Part shown: in pieces, positions 36,165 to 45,641 of the stretch
How the letters are laid out: every line of letters starts with the position of its first letter
Position numbering within the stretch: position 1 is the first letter of the stretch
From: Nitrosomonas marina
GTDB lineage: Bacteria > Pseudomonadota > Gammaproteobacteria > Burkholderiales > Nitrosomonadaceae
Direction of reading: 5' to 3'
DNA: 64,000 nt
Assembly (NCBI RefSeq): GCF_900110145.1
Contig: NZ_FOCP01000002.1
Location: forward strand, 1-64,000
Made by a program: the position numbers and the translations under genes
The notes under the pieces: model-generated
What the model saw: only the letters and a program-made list of their open reading frames with translations
The model's database searches: none
Told to the model about the DNA's origin: nothing

Positions 36165-38309
36165 TTAATTCTCCGTTGTATCAGTGATTTCAGCGGTATT
36201 TTCCGTCGATCCAGCTTCATTTTCTTCATTTGCGATTGCTTTCATACTCAAACGAAGTCGACCTTTATCATCTGCTTCTAGAACCTTGACACGAACAGAC
36301 TGACCTTCACTCAGATGATCGGTAACGTTATTTACGCGCTCATTAGCGATCTGAGAAATATGTAATAAACCATCCTTGCCAGGTAATACACTGACGATCG
36401 CCCCAAAATCAAGCAACTTTAATACGGTACCATCATAAATCCGCCCAACTTCCACTTCTGCTGTCAGATCCTCAATACGTTTCTTTGCCAGCTCACCATT
36501 TTCTGCATTGACACAAGCAATAGTAACCTGTCCATCGTCGGTGATGTCGATCGTTGTACCTGTCTCTTCTGTTAACGTTCGAATTACCGCGCCACCCTTT
36601 CCAATCACATCACGAATCTTTTCAGGGTTTATTTTTATTTTGATGATGCGTGGTGCATGAATTGAAATACTGTCGCGTGTCACCGGCATGGCATCTTTCA
36701 TGATATCGAGTATATGCATGCGTCCTTCACGTGCCTGTAGCAACGCTGCATGCATAATATCTTTGGTAATGCCCTGTATTTTGATATCCATTTGTAAAGC
36801 AGTAATGCCTTTATCCGTTCCGGCCACCTTGAAATCCATATCCCCAAGATGGTCTTCATCTCCCAGAATATCGGTTAACACCGCAAAGCGGTTGCTTTCT
36901 TTAATCAACCCCATGGCTATACCCGCAACATGTGCTTTTAATGGCACACCGGCATCCATTAATGCGAGGCAACCACCGCATACCGAGGCCATGGAACTGG
37001 AGCCATTAGATTCGGTTATTTCCGAAACAACCCGCAGTGAATAACCGAATTCTTCCTGTGAAGGAAGCACAGGCACTAGCGCGCGTTTCGCCAAACGTCC
37101 ATGTCCGATTTCTCGCCGCTTTGGGGAACCGACACGCCCGGTTTCACCCGTCGCATACGGGGGCATGTTGTAATGCAGCATAAAACGCTCAGAATAATCT
37201 CCCTGTAACGAATCTATTTTTTGTTCATCACGTGCCGTACCAAGCGTAGCCACTGCCAATGACTGCGTTTCGCCGCGGGTAAAAAGCGCAGAACCATGAG
37301 TTCGCGGCAAAACACCGCTGCGAATGGTGATGGGCCTGACTGTTCGTGTACCGCGACCGTCAATTCGGGGCTCACCATCTAGGATTTGATTACGCACAAT
37401 ACTTGATTCAAGCGCAAAAAAAGCTTGCTCAAAAGCACTTTGTTCCGGCCCATCCTCATTTCCAACCCCAAGCGTTTCTATACTTTTCTGACGGATAGAT
37501 GCAATCGCTTCCGTCCGCGCCTGCTTCTGCCTGATTTGAAAAGCCTCTCGTAATGCAGCTTCGGCGATTTCTGAAACTTTTTTCTGTAAAGCCGTATCTT
37601 TTTCTGGTGGGGTCCAGTCCCAGGCGGTAACACCGGCCTCATCTGCCAGTTCATTAATTGCATCTATCACTGCCTGCATCTGTTCATGACCGTATACAAC
37701 GGCGCCCAGCATGACGTCTTCAGATAATTCCATGGCTTCGGACTCGACCATTAACACAGCGCGTTGAGTACCGGCAACAACAAGATTCAACTGAGCATCT
37801 TTCAATTCATCCGTTGTCGGATTTAAAATATATTCATCATTAATATAGCCAACACGCGCGGCGCCAATGGGTCCTTCAAACGGAATTCCTGACAGAACCA
37901 GTGCCGCAGATGTTCCTATGATTGCAGGAATATCGGCATCTACGTCTTCGTTGGATGACAAAACGGTAGCTACGACCTGCACCTCGTTATAAAAACCCTC
38001 GGGGAAAAGCGGTCGTATCGGACGATCAATGAGACGACAGGTTAATGTTTCTTTTTCTGATGGACGGCCTTCACGCTTAAAAAAACTGCCAGGAATCCTC
38101 CCAGCAGCATAAAATTTTTCCTGATAGTCAACAGTCAGCGGGAAGAAATCCTGCCCCGGGCTTACTTGTTTTGCCCCTACAACCGTCACAAGTACAACAG
38201 TATCATCCATAGACACCATCACCGCGCCGTGCGCCTGTCTAGCGATTTCACCTGTTTCCAGAGTGAGCTGGTGTCGTCCGTATGTAATACTCTTCTTAAT
38301 CGATTTCAA
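36165..38309 (-). CDS. pnp: Polyribonucleotide nucleotidyltransferase (PNPase)
   Basis: A 714-residue phosphorolytic 3'-5' exoribonuclease. Two RNase PH domains are visible ([20 protein letters not shown] in the first, [19 protein letters not shown] and [13 protein letters not shown] in the second). A KH domain ([20 protein letters not shown]) and an S1 domain ([20 protein letters not shown]) follow. The first codon is TTG at 38309 with an AAGGA site 7 bp upstream, and no better ATG is near. It follows rpsO by 91 bp, the classical rpsO-pnp arrangement. Confidence 0.97.
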   Translation of the reverse strand: MKSIKKSITYGRHQLTLETGEIARQAHGAVMVSMDDTVVLVTVVGAKQVSPGQDFFPLTVDYQEKFYAAGRIPGSFFKREGRPSEKETLTCRLIDRPIRPLFPEGFYNEVQVVATVLSSNEDVDADIPAIIGTSAALVLSGIPFEGPIGAARVGYINDEYILNPTTDELKDAQLNLVVAGTQRAVLMVESEAMELSEDVMLGAVVYGHEQMQAVIDAINELADEAGVTAWDWTPPEKDTALQKKVSEIAEAALREAFQIRQKQARTEAIASIRQKSIETLGVGNEDGPEQSAFEQAFFALESSIVRNQILDGEPRIDGRGTRTVRPITIRSGVLPRTHGSALFTRGETQSLAVATLGTARDEQKIDSLQGDYSERFMLHYNMPPYATGETGRVGSPKRREIGHGRLAKRALVPVLPSQEEFGYSLRVVSEITESNGSSSMASVCGGCLALMDAGVPLKAHVAGIAMGLIKESNRFAVLTDILGDEDHLGDMDFKVAGTDKGITALQMDIKIQGITKDIMHAALLQAREGRMHILDIMKDAMPVTRDSISIHAPRIIKIKINPEKIRDVIGKGGAVIRTLTEETGTTIDITDDGQVTIACVNAENGELAKKRIEDLTAEVEVGRIYDGTVLKLLDFGAIVSVLPGKDGLLHISQIANERVNNVTDHLSEGQSVRVKVLEADDKGRLRLSMKAIANEENEAGSTENTAEITDTTEN

Positions 38310-38400
38310 TTAACAGTCCTTTTGTAAATTCAACGCTGACAGAAATGGGCGTATTCATGTTACGCGTCATCCTGAGCGTGTAGTTATTATTCTGGTGTGT

Positions 38401-38670
38401 CTATTTTCGTAGGCCAAGGCGATCAATCAGCGTTTTGTAACTGTTAATATTCTGGCGTTTAAGATAATCAAGCAACTTACGCCGACGACCGACCATGCGC
38501 AGTAAGCCACGTCGCGAATGATGATCCTTGACATGAACTTTAAAATGGTCGATTAAATCGTTAATGCGAGCGGTTAACAACGCCACCTGTACTTCCGGAG
38601 ATCCGGTATCGCCTTCCCCTCTTTGAAAATCCCGCATAACACTCGCTTTTTGATCAGTTGTTACTGACAT
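38401..38670 (-). CDS. rpsO: 30S ribosomal protein S15 (uS15)
   Basis: An 89-residue protein that binds the central domain of 16S rRNA. The sequence is highly conserved: [48 protein letters not shown] and the RLGLRK end. A GGAGAAA site precedes the ATG. The leader may carry an S15 autoregulatory structure as in other bacteria, but I could not recognise one. Confidence 0.98.
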   Translation of the reverse strand: MSVTTDQKASVMRDFQRGEGDTGSPEVQVALLTARINDLIDHFKVHVKDHHSRRGLLRMVGRRRKLLDYLKRQNINSYKTLIDRLGLRK

Positions 38671-38921
38671 ACATTTCTCCAGTTAAAACAAATGTAAAAA
38701 TTTTGTAAAAATGGTGAATTTTACTCCTTAATATAAACCTTGTCCAAAACAGATCAACATTCAAAATGCGGGAGTTTTAATTTTAAAAATTCTGCTAGCA
38801 GCATGAATCGGGCGGCAAGGCTTTAGTAATTCATTTTTACTTATTCAATTTTCTAACTATACCGGCCTAAACTTATTGCGCATAAAAACGATTAACGATG
38901 GTAAATCTGTCGTTTCTGGTG

Positions 38922-40400
38922 TTAACCTGTTTGTGTCTCTTCAGTTAAAACCTGAGTTTCCTCTTCATCATTTCCGGAAGGGTTGGTGAACTGGTCGTTC
39001 AGCTCCTGTATATGATCATTCGATTCATCGACAATTTCATCAATCGTACGCTCCGTGACTTCATTCCACCCGGCTGGTTTTTTGAAAAGCATAGACCGAT
39101 AAGCAGCAGTACTTTTACTAAAAGCACCGATATATTGTTTACATGCTTCGTGATCACTTCCCATATCCTCGGCAAGTTTCTTTTTGATCCTGTCAGCCAC
39201 ACGCTTACGCACTGTAAAGTGAACAAAAATCAGGACGAACAACCCTGCAATTAATGTGGTTTCCGAAAAAGATTCAGTTCCAGGCACCAATGTACCCAAT
39301 AAACCCCATGAATCAGACAAATGCAGGCCGCCACCGACAATCAGGGCAAGCGCTGAAATGATAATGCCATCGAACAATAGCACTTTATTTTTCCATTCAG
39401 TGAGCATCTCTGTCAGTTTTACGACAACCTGACTTTTAATTGATTTTGCTGTCTGTTCGAGTTTGCCAACAATACGGTACGAGCGTTCCACTTCAATTTG
39501 CTGCATGCGCGTATAGATATCTTTTAAATCTTCTTCCCGTTTTTTTTCAAACCGTTCCTTTACTCTGGGATCGCTGATGGGTACCGCCACTTCCGGATTG
39601 TATATTCGATAAAAACGGCCTGCTATCAATCCGACTTCAGCAAGTGAGCGCTGCCAGGCGGATACCACTTCTTCAGGATTGTCTTCCTGGGCGGTTACAT
39701 CCATTTGATTAAGAATATAGAGAAATTTGTTGGCGTCTGCGCGGTTTACACTCGCCGATACCAAATAAGCAAGCGTGTCCTGCATTGCTTTGGGTTCTGG
39801 ATGGCGTGCATCAAAGAATACCAGCACCAGATCGGAAAGGTTGATTATATGCTGGGTCAGGCGTAGCGTTGAAGCGCGCTGACTGTCAGCGTCAAAACCC
39901 GGGGAGTCTATCAGAATTTTTCCGCGAATATTTTCCGATGGACAGGTTTTCAACTGGAGGTATGCGTCGATTCTTTCCTGCCCTGCTTCAGAAATTTCTT
40001 CAATACTTTTACTAATATGAAAAAAAGGGAAACGCGGATCCGCATCAAGCGCTACTCCCGGTAACGTTTTTGCTTCGTTATGGCGGCTGTAACATATGAC
40101 GGTAAACTTATCATCGACTGCCTGGTTACCCGTTCGTTGCAACTTCATGCCCAAATGTGAATTGATGAACGTTGATTTACCAGCCGAAAATGTACCCAGA
40201 ACGGCAATCATAGGCCACCAGGTTACGCAAGTAGCAAATGATTCATCTCGGTTTAACAATCCCATGCTATAAGCAATATAATCCATTTTTCGAAAACTTT
40301 TAACGGCCTTGGCAAGCACCGGATTATCCGGATGCTCATCAGCCAAATGTTTTTCCAGGCTGTTGAGAAGTTTGTTTATTTGAGTTGAACTATATGACAT
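38922..40400 (-). CDS. Dynamin-like GTPase with two membrane helices
   Basis: A 492-residue large GTPase. The G motifs are G1 GTFSAGKST (about 68-76), G3 DSPGFD (about 165-170) and G4 NQMD (about 238). A charged helical region (about 285-335) follows, then two hydrophobic segments (about 345-365 and 380-398), a basic stretch, and an acidic C-terminal tail. This arrangement fits bacterial dynamin-like proteins, which bind and remodel membranes; the exact role is unknown. It stands alone, read away from the divergent DUF502 gene, with a perfect palindrome in the shared upstream region. Confidence 0.85.
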   Translation of the reverse strand: MSYSSTQINKLLNSLEKHLADEHPDNPVLAKAVKSFRKMDYIAYSMGLLNRDESFATCVTWWPMIAVLGTFSAGKSTFINSHLGMKLQRTGNQAVDDKFTVICYSRHNEAKTLPGVALDADPRFPFFHISKSIEEISEAGQERIDAYLQLKTCPSENIRGKILIDSPGFDADSQRASTLRLTQHIINLSDLVLVFFDARHPEPKAMQDTLAYLVSASVNRADANKFLYILNQMDVTAQEDNPEEVVSAWQRSLAEVGLIAGRFYRIYNPEVAVPISDPRVKERFEKKREEDLKDIYTRMQQIEVERSYRIVGKLEQTAKSIKSQVVVKLTEMLTEWKNKVLLFDGIIISALALIVGGGLHLSDSWGLLGTLVPGTESFSETTLIAGLFVLIFVHFTVRKRVADRIKKKLAEDMGSDHEACKQYIGAFSKSTAAYRSMLFKKPAGWNEVTERTIDEIVDESNDHIQELNDQFTNPSGNDEEETQVLTEETQTG

Positions 40401-40856
40401 ATAAGCCCCTTTTCGTTTTTATAAAAGGCATCACGCTAAAGATACCCACAAAAAATCGCAAATAAAAATTTATTGACTGACATTACCGAATGAATAGCAT
40501 GTATCTGTACACTTGAATTTTCTGGCATTTTCACTTTTTCTATTTTAGTGAAAAAAACCATGTACGCATGAAGATCGGATAATTGTTGTTTCATATTTGA
40601 AACAACACAGCTTAAGTAAGTAAAATTTCAGTAAAATTCAAGAACCAAGCGATGCGATTCTACCAAGAACAAGCCTGGCTTACCAGCAATTGGTCGCGCT
40701 GAAAATCTGCTGTTGTGAAAATGCCTATTCTTTGTTGTTAACAATCTATATTCTTAACCTATTAGTTATTCCCATTTACACAAAGAAACAATTGCGGTGC
40801 ACTTGTTCACGATTAAATGATCCTCAGAATCCCTGACTGATTATACAAGGCAAACC
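40401..40856. other. Divergent regulatory region dynamin-like gene / DUF502 gene
   Basis: 456 bp without a gene. It contains the perfect palindrome at 40584-40607 and a GTTGTTAAC-type repeat near 40735. No supportable promoter hexamers were assigned. Confidence 0.5.
40584..40607. promoter_or_regulatory. Perfect 10-bp palindrome, operator-like
   Basis: TGTTGTTTCA (40584-40593) and TGAAACAACA (40598-40607) are exact inverted repeats around TATT. There is no T-run, so it is not a terminator. Its place between divergent genes and its dyad spacing (about one helical turn per half) suggest a binding site for a dimeric regulator. The regulator is unknown. Confidence 0.5.
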
Positions 40857-41570
40857 ATGAGTAATGATCAAAATAATACACAGCATCAGGAACGCTCGGC
40901 TCACGTCGGGCGTTATGTATTAATTGGTGCACTGACAGTCGCACCACTTTGGATAACCTGGCTGGTTTTTGAATTTGTCTTGAAAATGCTGGCCCAGATG
41001 GGCGAACCCTTGCTGAGAGGGCTTGCCCGCGCTGTTCGCCCGCATTCGGATACAATTGCCAACTGGTTGCTTGACTCCAGTTTCCAGCAAGGGGTTGCCG
41101 CACTGCTAACCATTGCCGGATTGTACGGGATCGGGCTACTCGCTTCGTTTGTAATTGGAAAAAAAGTGATTGACCTTTACGAGGATATTCTGGCCCGGCT
41201 TCCGCTGGTTCAAACTATCTATGGCGCTACCAAACGTTTTCTCAATACATTGAGCAAGCCCCCCGTCACAGGACGCAGAGTCGTTCTGATTAGCTTTCCA
41301 TCTTCGGAGATGAAGGCTATCGGATTTATCACTAAAGTCCTGCACGACTCAGAAACCGGCGAAAAACTCGCAGCGGTTTATGTGCCCACATCTCCCAATC
41401 CGACTTCGGGCTACATAGAAATTGTACCAATCAAGAATATTATTATGACCGACTGGAGTACTGAAGAAGCCATGACATTTGTTGTTACCGGTGGAACCAA
41501 TTCTCCGGAGAAAATACACTTTTCGCGTCTGGACAATGTCGCTAGAGATAAGCACAGAGAATCAGACTGA
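40857..41570 (+). CDS. DUF502-family membrane protein
   Basis: A 237-residue protein with two membrane segments near the N terminus (about 19-45 and 80-103) and a soluble C-terminal domain. GRYVLIGALTVAPLWITWLV, ARLPLVQTIYGATKRFLNTL and the VYVPTSPNPTSGYIEIVP block are hallmarks of DUF502. Function is unknown; a role in membrane trafficking or envelope homeostasis has been suggested from plant relatives. The next gene starts 163 bp downstream. Confidence 0.92.
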   Translation: MSNDQNNTQHQERSAHVGRYVLIGALTVAPLWITWLVFEFVLKMLAQMGEPLLRGLARAVRPHSDTIANWLLDSSFQQGVAALLTIAGLYGIGLLASFVIGKKVIDLYEDILARLPLVQTIYGATKRFLNTLSKPPVTGRRVVLISFPSSEMKAIGFITKVLHDSETGEKLAAVYVPTSPNPTSGYIEIVPIKNIIMTDWSTEEAMTFVVTGGTNSPEKIHFSRLDNVARDKHRESD

Positions 41571-41733
41571 ATCGCGATATCTATACAGGAATACCTGACA
41601 AATTGCTTCAGAAAATGTTATTTTCAGCCGTTAACAATAAAACTTCTAAACCCTGATAAAATTGTGGATTGAAAAAGACAAACTATCCCAAAAGTATCCC
41701 TCAGACTGACCCAACTGAAAAACAACAGAAACA

Positions 41734-42912
41734 ATGGATACAAATTTAAAATGGCTTGATCTTGAAACATTCGATACCGATGATCGCCAGAAAATAAAAA
41801 ATTCGATTAGCCATTTTGTTAAAACCCATCCAGATGCCGGAATGGATCACAATCTTGACTGGTTGACGACAAAATGCGGCCCTGGAAAATCTGTAAAAGT
41901 CTTTGTCAATCTTGCAAAAGATGGTTCGATCAATGGTTATGCGCCTTTTTTTGTGCACCCGTCTGCCTTAAGCTTCAGTCTGTTTGGCGTAGCGTTGTTT
42001 GACTATCGTGTTAACCGCCATGCAATTACGGCGCAACCGTTACTGGCCAATAACCAGTTGTCACCCGAAGCACTATTCGAAAGCCTTTTTGGTGAATTGC
42101 GCAGGACTCTGAATCCACGCGATGTTTTGTTTGGCCTCGGTGTTTCACTCGAATCCGGTTTCGGGCAATTTATGATCGACAATCAAGCACTCTCAAGGAA
42201 ATATCTGGTGCTTCCATATGGCGATGCGTATCAAAGACGAACAATTCGATTACCGGATGATCTCGAAAAGTATATTGGTGGCCTTGGTTACAGTACACGT
42301 TATGAGGTGCGTCGCGCGATAAGAAAATTGAATAAACAGGCAACCGTTACATATCGTGTTTATACGCAACCTGAAGAAGTAACGGAACTGGTAAGATTAT
42401 TACATTCGATTTCGGTCAAAACCTACCAGCATCAGTTACTCAATCTGGGGATTTCAGAGGATGAAGAAACATATCGTAATTTATCTTTTGCAGCTGAGAA
42501 AGGATGGTTAAGAAGTCTGATACTTTTCTGCGACGATAAGCCAGTCGCATTCGAGCATGGTTTTTTTTATGAAAATATCTATTATCTGACCCACATGGGG
42601 TATGATCCAGACTGGGCAAAATCGTCTGTAGGAACAATCGCTCATATCTATACAGTAGAGCATTTGATTCAAAGAGGCGCTATACAGTTTGATTTTTTGT
42701 ATGGCGACAATGGCAGTAAAAAAAGATTAAGCAACGAAAGCCATCAAGAGCAAAATTTTTATCTTGTTCCGCGTGCATTTCCGTTATTGACAATCGCATA
42801 TGCATTACGCTTGTTCAATATAACGACCGGTCGTGTTGGTCAATTTCTAGAAAAATATGGTATCAAATCCAAGCTGCGACGCTTCCTTCGTCGAAAAAAG
42901 ACACAATCCTGA
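41734..42912 (+). CDS. FemAB/CelD-like acyltransferase, paralog 1
   Basis: A 392-residue protein of the double-GNAT type (Acetyltransf_6/FemAB-like). The C half shows the family pattern HMGYDPDWAKSSVGTIAHIY followed by IQFDFLYGDNGSKKRLSN, where the Asp-Phe strand and the Lys-Arg pair line the acyl site. It has no signal peptide. Relatives add amino acids to peptidoglycan or acyl groups to exopolysaccharides. A paralog follows after 25 bp and is similar over its whole length (YDPDWAK, FDF, KKRLS), so the pair arose by duplication. Confidence 0.8.
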   Translation: MDTNLKWLDLETFDTDDRQKIKNSISHFVKTHPDAGMDHNLDWLTTKCGPGKSVKVFVNLAKDGSINGYAPFFVHPSALSFSLFGVALFDYRVNRHAITAQPLLANNQLSPEALFESLFGELRRTLNPRDVLFGLGVSLESGFGQFMIDNQALSRKYLVLPYGDAYQRRTIRLPDDLEKYIGGLGYSTRYEVRRAIRKLNKQATVTYRVYTQPEEVTELVRLLHSISVKTYQHQLLNLGISEDEETYRNLSFAAEKGWLRSLILFCDDKPVAFEHGFFYENIYYLTHMGYDPDWAKSSVGTIAHIYTVEHLIQRGAIQFDFLYGDNGSKKRLSNESHQEQNFYLVPRAFPLLTIAYALRLFNITTGRVGQFLEKYGIKSKLRRFLRRKKTQS

Positions 42913-42937
42913 TCTTAAATTTTATTGATAAGCGAAT

Positions 42938-44104
42938 ATGTCAATCCCACCAGCAACCTGGAAAAAACAAGCACAAGAGAGTTCAAGAAATAACGCTGGC
43001 GCTACTGATAACTCTGAGTTAGAGATTTCACTAGAACAGGATCAACACTGGCTAGCATCACTCGTCCATGGAGACGACAAGTATCTGGAGCAATTTGTAC
43101 TTGAACAGCGTGGCAAACCGATAGGCTGGACTACTTTCTTTGTTCACCCGTCTGCGCTGCGCGTAACCCTGAATGGCTGGACACTTTATTCCCATCGAAT
43201 CCGCCGCTATACTTTATTTGCCCCGCCTTTGCTGGACAACCGCGTCGATCTGGATCAGCTACAAATACTGCAGAATTTGTTTATGTTGGCGCATAGCCAG
43301 CTTGGCAAGAATGAAGCAATTTTTTTGCAATCTGTCACCGATGACTCACCGTTGGCACAACTGCTAACAGAAAATTCATTACTACGTGAACAGTTTCATA
43401 TTTTTGAATACGGCAAGCGTTACACACATCGCTTTATTGATTTTACCGGAGATTATGACCAGTATTTAAAACAATTGGGATCAAGTACCCGCAACGACCT
43501 GAAGCGAACGCGCAAACGATTTTTAGCTGCTGTGAATAGTCATCAAACCGTTTGCTACCGGTCCGCCGATCAAATTAATGACTTTCTTGACGCAGCCATG
43601 GCCATATCGTCACGCACATACCAGTACACACGACTAGGAAGCGGATTACGGAGCAGACAGCAATTGGCAGAACAATACGGCATTACAGCCAGACATGGGT
43701 GGTTTCGCAGCTACGTTCTTTTTGCTGATCAACAACCCATTGCTTTTCAGGTTGGCCATTTATACAACGGTTGTTATCATGCTCAGGAAATCGGTTATGA
43801 TCCTGACTGGGCGAAGCTGCAGGTGGGTATTTTTCTTCATACAGAGATTCTGCCTGATTTGATTGCATCAAATGAAAAGGTGAAACGATTCGATTTTGGA
43901 AATGACGACAGCCTGCATAAAAAAAGACTTAGCACGACAGCGATAATTCAAAGTTATGTATACCTCGTCCCGCGAAATGGACGAAATAACCTGACTGTCA
44001 AAATAATGCGTACATTTGACCAAATATCAGAGACTGTTGGACGATTGCTTGATAAATATAATTTGCGCAAATACGCGGACAAATTAATGTGCAGCAAAAA
44101 CTAA
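42938..44104 (+). CDS. FemAB/CelD-like acyltransferase, paralog 2
   Basis: A 388-residue paralog of the preceding gene. The shared landmarks are FFVHPSALRVTLNGW in the N domain (compare FFVHPSALSFSLFGV upstream), EIGYDPDWAKLQVGIFLH, RFDFGNDDSLHKKRLS and YLVPR. The N-terminal ~25 residues differ and are rich in Gln, Ser and Asn. Acceptor and donor are unknown. The glutaminyl-cyclase-like gene follows after 74 bp, so the three may form an operon that modifies peptides or the cell envelope; that is inference. Confidence 0.8.
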   Translation: MSIPPATWKKQAQESSRNNAGATDNSELEISLEQDQHWLASLVHGDDKYLEQFVLEQRGKPIGWTTFFVHPSALRVTLNGWTLYSHRIRRYTLFAPPLLDNRVDLDQLQILQNLFMLAHSQLGKNEAIFLQSVTDDSPLAQLLTENSLLREQFHIFEYGKRYTHRFIDFTGDYDQYLKQLGSSTRNDLKRTRKRFLAAVNSHQTVCYRSADQINDFLDAAMAISSRTYQYTRLGSGLRSRQQLAEQYGITARHGWFRSYVLFADQQPIAFQVGHLYNGCYHAQEIGYDPDWAKLQVGIFLHTEILPDLIASNEKVKRFDFGNDDSLHKKRLSTTAIIQSYVYLVPRNGRNNLTVKIMRTFDQISETVGRLLDKYNLRKYADKLMCSKN

Positions 44105-44178
44105 ACACAAACCGGGGTGTTTAGCGATTTCAGCAATTGCTACCGCATACCGGAATCGGGATATTCGTGGAAGTTGCC

Positions 44179-44958
44179 ATGATCAATCGTGATGCTCTAA
44201 TTCAGTTTTTCGACTTTCTCGGCATAAAAAAACCGCTGGGATGGATATATTTCCGGCTTCAAACCTTCGGGTTACCCAAAATAACACCCTGTATTGTTCG
44301 TACTCTGCCGCACGATAAGAACGCTTGCACACAAGGGCTTGTCTTTCATCAAGGCAAGCTTTATGAGAGTACCGGACTTATGAATGCATCGCGGCTGCGC
44401 CATCTTGATTACCGTAATGGCGCTGTTCAGCACGAGATCAAGGTTGACCAGGAATGGTGTGAAGGTATTGCAATCCTGAACAATCAACTGGTCCAGTTGA
44501 CATATACATCCGGTAAGACACTGAATTACGACATCAGTACGCTGGAAAGACTGGATAATCGGTTTAGCTATGAGGGTGAAGGTTGGGGGCTCGCTGGTTG
44601 CGATGATGGTTTAATTATGAGCAACGGGAGTAATGAACTGGTTTTTAGAAATAATCAGTTTACTGTTGCATCCATCTTGCCAGTTACCATTAACGGGCGA
44701 CCACTTAATTTTATAAACGATCTGGAGTGTGTTTGCGATAAAATCTATGCAAATGTCCAATTTCACAATCATATTTATGAAATTGACCGTTTCACGGGCA
44801 AAGTGCAACGGGTAATAGATTGCCGGGGAATTATTTACCGCTCGGGCAGGCGCAATTTCAAAGATATGCTCAACGGTATTGCATACTCACCGGGTACCGG
44901 AACTTTCTACGTTACCGGCAAGAACTGGCCAACATTATTTGAGATTCGTATTCCTTAA
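44179..44958 (+). CDS. Glutaminyl-peptide cyclotransferase-like protein (glutamine cyclotransferase family)
   Basis: About 259 residues forming a five-bladed propeller of the plant/bacterial glutaminyl cyclase family. Typical blocks are RTLPHDKNACTQGLVFHQGKLYESTG, WCEGIAILNNQLVQLT, YEGEGWGLAGCDDGLIMSNGS, INDLECVCDKIYANV and LNGIAYSPGTGTFYVTGKNWPTLFE. These enzymes turn N-terminal Gln into pyroglutamate. Most relatives are secreted; here the N terminus MINRDALIQFFDFLG has no clear signal peptide. I use the ATG at 44179 with a GGAAG site; a TTG at 44137 extends the frame without support. Confidence 0.87.
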   Translation: MINRDALIQFFDFLGIKKPLGWIYFRLQTFGLPKITPCIVRTLPHDKNACTQGLVFHQGKLYESTGLMNASRLRHLDYRNGAVQHEIKVDQEWCEGIAILNNQLVQLTYTSGKTLNYDISTLERLDNRFSYEGEGWGLAGCDDGLIMSNGSNELVFRNNQFTVASILPVTINGRPLNFINDLECVCDKIYANVQFHNHIYEIDRFTGKVQRVIDCRGIIYRSGRRNFKDMLNGIAYSPGTGTFYVTGKNWPTLFEIRIP

Positions 44959-45045
44959 CGCAGGCCATCTCCTTACCCCGGTCATGTCCGAAGGTACCAT
45001 ATCATTTAATATTTTTATTGCACGATACATAAATACAGTAAGAAA

Positions 45046-45549
45046 TTACCCTTGCGTTTCGTGATTGCACACATGCTCCAATAAGCCCAGACTGGCTTCC
45101 TCAATCATGTCAAGCACTGTCTCAAATCCCTGATCACCGCCAAAATATGGATCAGGCACTTCACGATTGCTATAGATACCCTTACTGTAGCGCATCATTA
45201 ATTCAAGCTTGTGGGTGAATCGGTCGGGGCAGCGCTGTTGTAAAATCGAAAGATTTTCATGGTCCATTGCCAGTATATAATCGAATTTGGCAAAATCGTC
45301 AGGGTGAACTTTACGTGCACGCAAGTCGTTCATTTGATAACCGCGCTTCTTAGCCGCACCTTGAGCACGGCGATCAGGCGGGTTACCGACGTGATAGGCA
45401 TGCGTTCCGGCGGAATCGACTGAAAATGCATGCTCCAAATTAGCTTTTTTCACTGTATGTCTGAATACGGCATCCGCAGTGGGAGAACGGCAAATATTGC
45501 CCATGCAGACGAAAAGTACTTTAGTTTGACTTTGGGATAATGGATTCAT
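45046..45549 (-). CDS. Low-molecular-weight protein-tyrosine phosphatase
   Basis: A 167-residue phosphatase with the P-loop VLFVCMGNICRSPTAD (CX5R with Cys about 15, Arg about 21) near the N terminus and the general-acid motif DPYFGG near 135. Family length is about 150-165. Such enzymes dephosphorylate tyrosine kinases or, in some operons, exopolysaccharide kinases; no kinase is adjacent. It lies 92 bp after iucD on the same strand but is unlikely to be part of siderophore synthesis. Confidence 0.95.
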   Translation of the reverse strand: MNPLSQSQTKVLFVCMGNICRSPTADAVFRHTVKKANLEHAFSVDSAGTHAYHVGNPPDRRAQGAAKKRGYQMNDLRARKVHPDDFAKFDYILAMDHENLSILQQRCPDRFTHKLELMMRYSKGIYSNREVPDPYFGGDQGFETVLDMIEEASLGLLEHVCNHETQG

Positions 45550-45641
45550 AGACAGAAGGACAAGATAAATGAAAGTTTCTGAGCATGATATTATACAATG
45601 CTAATTGCAATCTGAGCATACCCTGCAGTCATTTCGCAGCG

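Noticed and set aside
36688..37044. 118-codon frame antisense to pnp
   Set aside because: Shadow frame opposite the conserved PNPase core.
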